Shown: positions 61,936 through 64,000 of the stretch, one piece after another | Layout: every line of letters begins with the position of its first letter | Numbering within the stretch: position 1 is the first letter of the stretch | Origin: CAYZMS01 sp964479625 | Lineage (GTDB): Bacteria > Bacteroidota > Bacteroidia > Chitinophagales > Saprospiraceae | Direction: 5' to 3' | DNA: 64,000 bases | Assembly: GCA_964479625.1 (NCBI GenBank) | Contig: CAYZMS010000012.1 | Span: 51,338-115,337, forward strand | The notes under the pieces: generated by a model | What the model saw: the letters and a program-made list of their open reading frames with translations, nothing else | What the model was told of the DNA's origin: nothing | The model's database searches: none | Program-made: the position numbers and the translations under genes

Positions 61936-63810
61936 ATGAATAAAATTTTCTTTTTAGCAATTGCCTTGCTGTCATCTGCCACAGCGATGGCTCAGTCCAC
62001 TCTAATTCCTGCTTCTTACTCTAATTTAGCTTTCGATGAAAATGAGAAGTTATATTTTGAAGCAGAAGGGAAGAAATACTTTGCCGAGGAAGTTCAGAAT
62101 ACACTTACTATACAAAAATTCATAGGTAATCCATCAGGAACAAATACAGGCGTCCAGTTGGATTTTGGTGATTTTAAAGGGTCAATTACCTATGGTTTGA
62201 TACCTTACGGCAAAGCACCGCACCCTCTTCCAGTTTATCGCAGGACTACTAAAATTGATAATGGCAAAGTAGGGATTAATATCAAGGATGATTTTAAATA
62301 TCCTTATGACTTTGTAGATTGGAAAGAAAACGGTTACGTCAACGTAGGGTATCGCTTGGCAGATGAAAGCGGAATGTTGGTATTTGATGGCGTGATTGCA
62401 CTAGCAGGAGAAAGCCCTTTTAACGTTACGCCAGCCATTTATGAAGGCCCTTTTGTAAATAACATCACGGATAGTTCGGCAGTAGTTTGGTGCAAAACTA
62501 CACTTCCAGTAGAAGCTAAAATAAAAGTCAACGGAAAAGAATATAAAAGTGAAACCGTAACAACGTACCATGAATGGAAAATTGATGGATTATCTCCTGA
62601 CAAGGAGTACGATTATAAAGTAAGTTACGGTATTCAGTCACAAGCATATCACTTTAAAACTGCTCCTAAGAAGGGAAGCAAAAAACCCTTTGTATTTGGC
62701 TATACCAGTGATAGTCGTCATGCCACTGGTGGGGGCGAAAGAAAAATACTAGGTGCCAACACTTACATTATGAAAAAAATGGCAGCATTAGCCTACATGA
62801 AAGACGCAAGCTTCATTCAGTTTACTGGCGATATGATTAATGGATATTTAAGTAACAAAGAGGAACAACGTTTGCAGTATTACAACTGGAAAAAAGCCGT
62901 TGAACCATTTTGGCATTATATGCCATTCTATGTTGGTATGGGTAACCACGAAGTCTTAGGGCATATATTTAAAGATGAAGATGGCAGAACGCAGGGATTT
63001 ATTGATGCTTTCCCTTTTGAAATAGAATCTTCTGAAGCACTCTTTGCGGAAGAATTTATCAATCCGACAAACGGTCCACAGACTGAGGATAACAATCGGT
63101 ATGACCCCAATCCAAATCAAACTGATTTCCCCGCTTATGAAGAAAATGTGTTTTATTACACTTACGGCAATGTTGCTATGGTGGTACTCAACAGTGACTA
63201 TTGGTATGCGCCATCAGTAAGCAGGCAACCTGAAACCAGTGGAGGACTGCATGGTTATATCATGGATAATCAATTGCAATGGTTGCGAGAAAAAATTGCA
63301 AAACTGGAAAAAGATGCAGATATAGACCATATCTTTGTTACCCAGCACACACCAGCTTTTCCTAATGGTGGTCATAGCAAAGACGATATGTGGTACAGTG
63401 GCGATAACAGTAAAAGACCCTACATAGCTGGAAAACCTGTTGAGAAAGGTATTATAGAAAGACGAGATGAATATTTAGATATTTTAATAAATAACAGTAA
63501 AAAAGTAGTGGGTATCCTTACCGGAGACGAGCATAATTACAACTGGCTCAAACTAACCTCAGAAGTTCCTATTTATCCAGAAAATTATTCACATAAAAAG
63601 TTGAAGGTTTCACGACCAATTTATCAAATCAACAACGGAGCTTCTGGAGCACCCTACTATGGTCAAGAAATCCTACCGTGGAGTGATTTTACTCAATCCT
63701 TTAGTGTAGAGAACGCCCTTTGTCTGTTTTATGTAGAGGGAAATGAAATAACAATGAAAGTGTACAATCCGGATACTTTGAACCAAATTGACGAAGTGAA
63801 ATTAAGATAG
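61936..63810 (+). CDS. Exported purple-acid-phosphatase-like metallophosphoesterase
   Basis: 624-residue exported protein with signal peptide (ending AMAQ), an N-terminal beta domain with Fn3-like strands (about residues 170-245), and a calcineurin-like phosphoesterase domain (about 255-560). Metal-binding motifs in order: DSRH, FTGDMING (GD), GMGNHE (GNHE), QHTP and GDEHNYN. It resembles purple acid phosphatases that release phosphate from esters. The base composition is visibly more AT-rich than the operons to the left, which together with the neighbouring transposase fragment and intron end suggests recent transfer. Confidence 0.78.
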   Translation: MNKIFFLAIALLSSATAMAQSTLIPASYSNLAFDENEKLYFEAEGKKYFAEEVQNTLTIQKFIGNPSGTNTGVQLDFGDFKGSITYGLIPYGKAPHPLPVYRRTTKIDNGKVGINIKDDFKYPYDFVDWKENGYVNVGYRLADESGMLVFDGVIALAGESPFNVTPAIYEGPFVNNITDSSAVVWCKTTLPVEAKIKVNGKEYKSETVTTYHEWKIDGLSPDKEYDYKVSYGIQSQAYHFKTAPKKGSKKPFVFGYTSDSRHATGGGERKILGANTYIMKKMAALAYMKDASFIQFTGDMINGYLSNKEEQRLQYYNWKKAVEPFWHYMPFYVGMGNHEVLGHIFKDEDGRTQGFIDAFPFEIESSEALFAEEFINPTNGPQTEDNNRYDPNPNQTDFPAYEENVFYYTYGNVAMVVLNSDYWYAPSVSRQPETSGGLHGYIMDNQLQWLREKIAKLEKDADIDHIFVTQHTPAFPNGGHSKDDMWYSGDNSKRPYIAGKPVEKGIIERRDEYLDILINNSKKVVGILTGDEHNYNWLKLTSEVPIYPENYSHKKLKVSRPIYQINNGASGAPYYGQEILPWSDFTQSFSVENALCLFYVEGNEITMKVYNPDTLNQIDEVKLR

Positions 63811-63947
63811 CTGTTATTTATGCCATATATATCCTTGATAAAAGCGGTTGTTTTGCTCTTTTTAAAATCAAGAAGTATTACGTTCAGTGGTTCTGTGCTT
63901 CATATCGCGATGATTGATAACTAATGAAAAAGAAAGCACTACCTACA

Positions 63948-64000
63948 ATCGAGTAGACGGCCAGTGAGCATCTGCTCACTGGTGCGCCTCTCACACCACC
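63948..64000 (-). mobile_element. 3' end of a group II intron (domain V/VI part)
   Basis: Read on the minus strand, the window edge starts with GGTGGTGTGAGAGG (end of domain V in many bacterial group II introns), then a perfect 10-bp domain-VI-like hairpin (arms at 63973-63982 and 63961-63970), then GCCGTCTACTCGAT, a 3'-end style seen in Bacteroidota introns. The intron boundary would be near 63948, followed by exon TGTAGG. The rest of the intron, including any reverse transcriptase, would lie beyond the right end. Confidence 0.65.

Noticed and set aside
1..64000. CRISPR arrays, tRNA and rRNA genes, integrase-type attachment sites
   Set aside because: Read through on both strands; no regularly spaced repeats, no cloverleaf-like gene and no rRNA segment was seen. 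A tRNA search program would settle this.

Overview
The window is a chromosomal segment of a Gram-negative Bacteroidota bacterium, probably of the Saprospiria/Lewinella type, although species cannot be read from it. The signs are a SusC/SusD pair, C-terminal type IX secretion (T9SS) sorting domains, many small lipoproteins, near-absent Shine-Dalgarno sites and several perfect TAnnTTTG promoter -7 boxes. No rRNA, tRNA or CRISPR array was seen. One 100-N assembly gap lies at 18868-18967.

Layout. 0-1.3 kb: ZIP metal transporter and PAP2 phosphatase (minus strand, overlapping). 1.4-7.9 kb: plus-strand run of glmM, two tandem class-V PLP enzymes, an outer-membrane beta-barrel and a carotenoid oxygenase. 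7.9-13.3 kb: lipoprotein, DnaQ-like exonuclease, GT-C glycosyltransferase, membrane protein and gamma-glutamyltransferase. 13.3-13.7 kb: a gene-free stretch with two structured, terminator-ended RNA candidates. 13.8-20.2 kb: PH-domain membrane protein pair, CorA, S10 carboxypeptidase, a gapped small gene and a serine hydrolase. 20.4-21.1 kb: RluF.

21.2-38.2 kb is the most interesting part: a polysaccharide utilisation locus (PUL) that I infer targets beta-1,2-glucan. It holds a membrane-bound beta-propeller/Y_Y_Y/HTH regulator without a kinase domain, a T9SS-exported GH144-type glucanase with an Fn3 domain, a T9SS-exported protein of five tandem binding-like modules, SusC, SusD, a second GH144-type enzyme as a lipoprotein, a GH3 beta-glucosidase and an alpha/beta esterase. 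Strong hairpins sit before susC, after susD and after the GH3 gene. The proposed flow is outside cleavage, capture, import by SusCD, further cleavage by the lipoprotein GH144 and GH3, and deacylation.

38.3-60.9 kb is mainly housekeeping: methyltransferases, two DUF3857/transglutaminase-like paralogues (one without the catalytic Cys), a TlpA-like lipoprotein, PurL, an amidase, TypA/BipA, a CocE-like hydrolase, a frameshifted T9SS cargo gene, CoaE, a BaiN-like flavoprotein, a thioredoxin-like protein, RibD, an AP2/HNH-like protein, MnmD with a newly noted 47-residue lipoprotein upstream, and PdhB.

61-64 kb is a visibly AT-rich junction shaped by mobile elements: a truncated ORF, an IS3-type transposase remnant, a palindrome, a purple-acid-phosphatase-like gene and, at the right edge, what looks like the 3' end of a group II intron on the minus strand.
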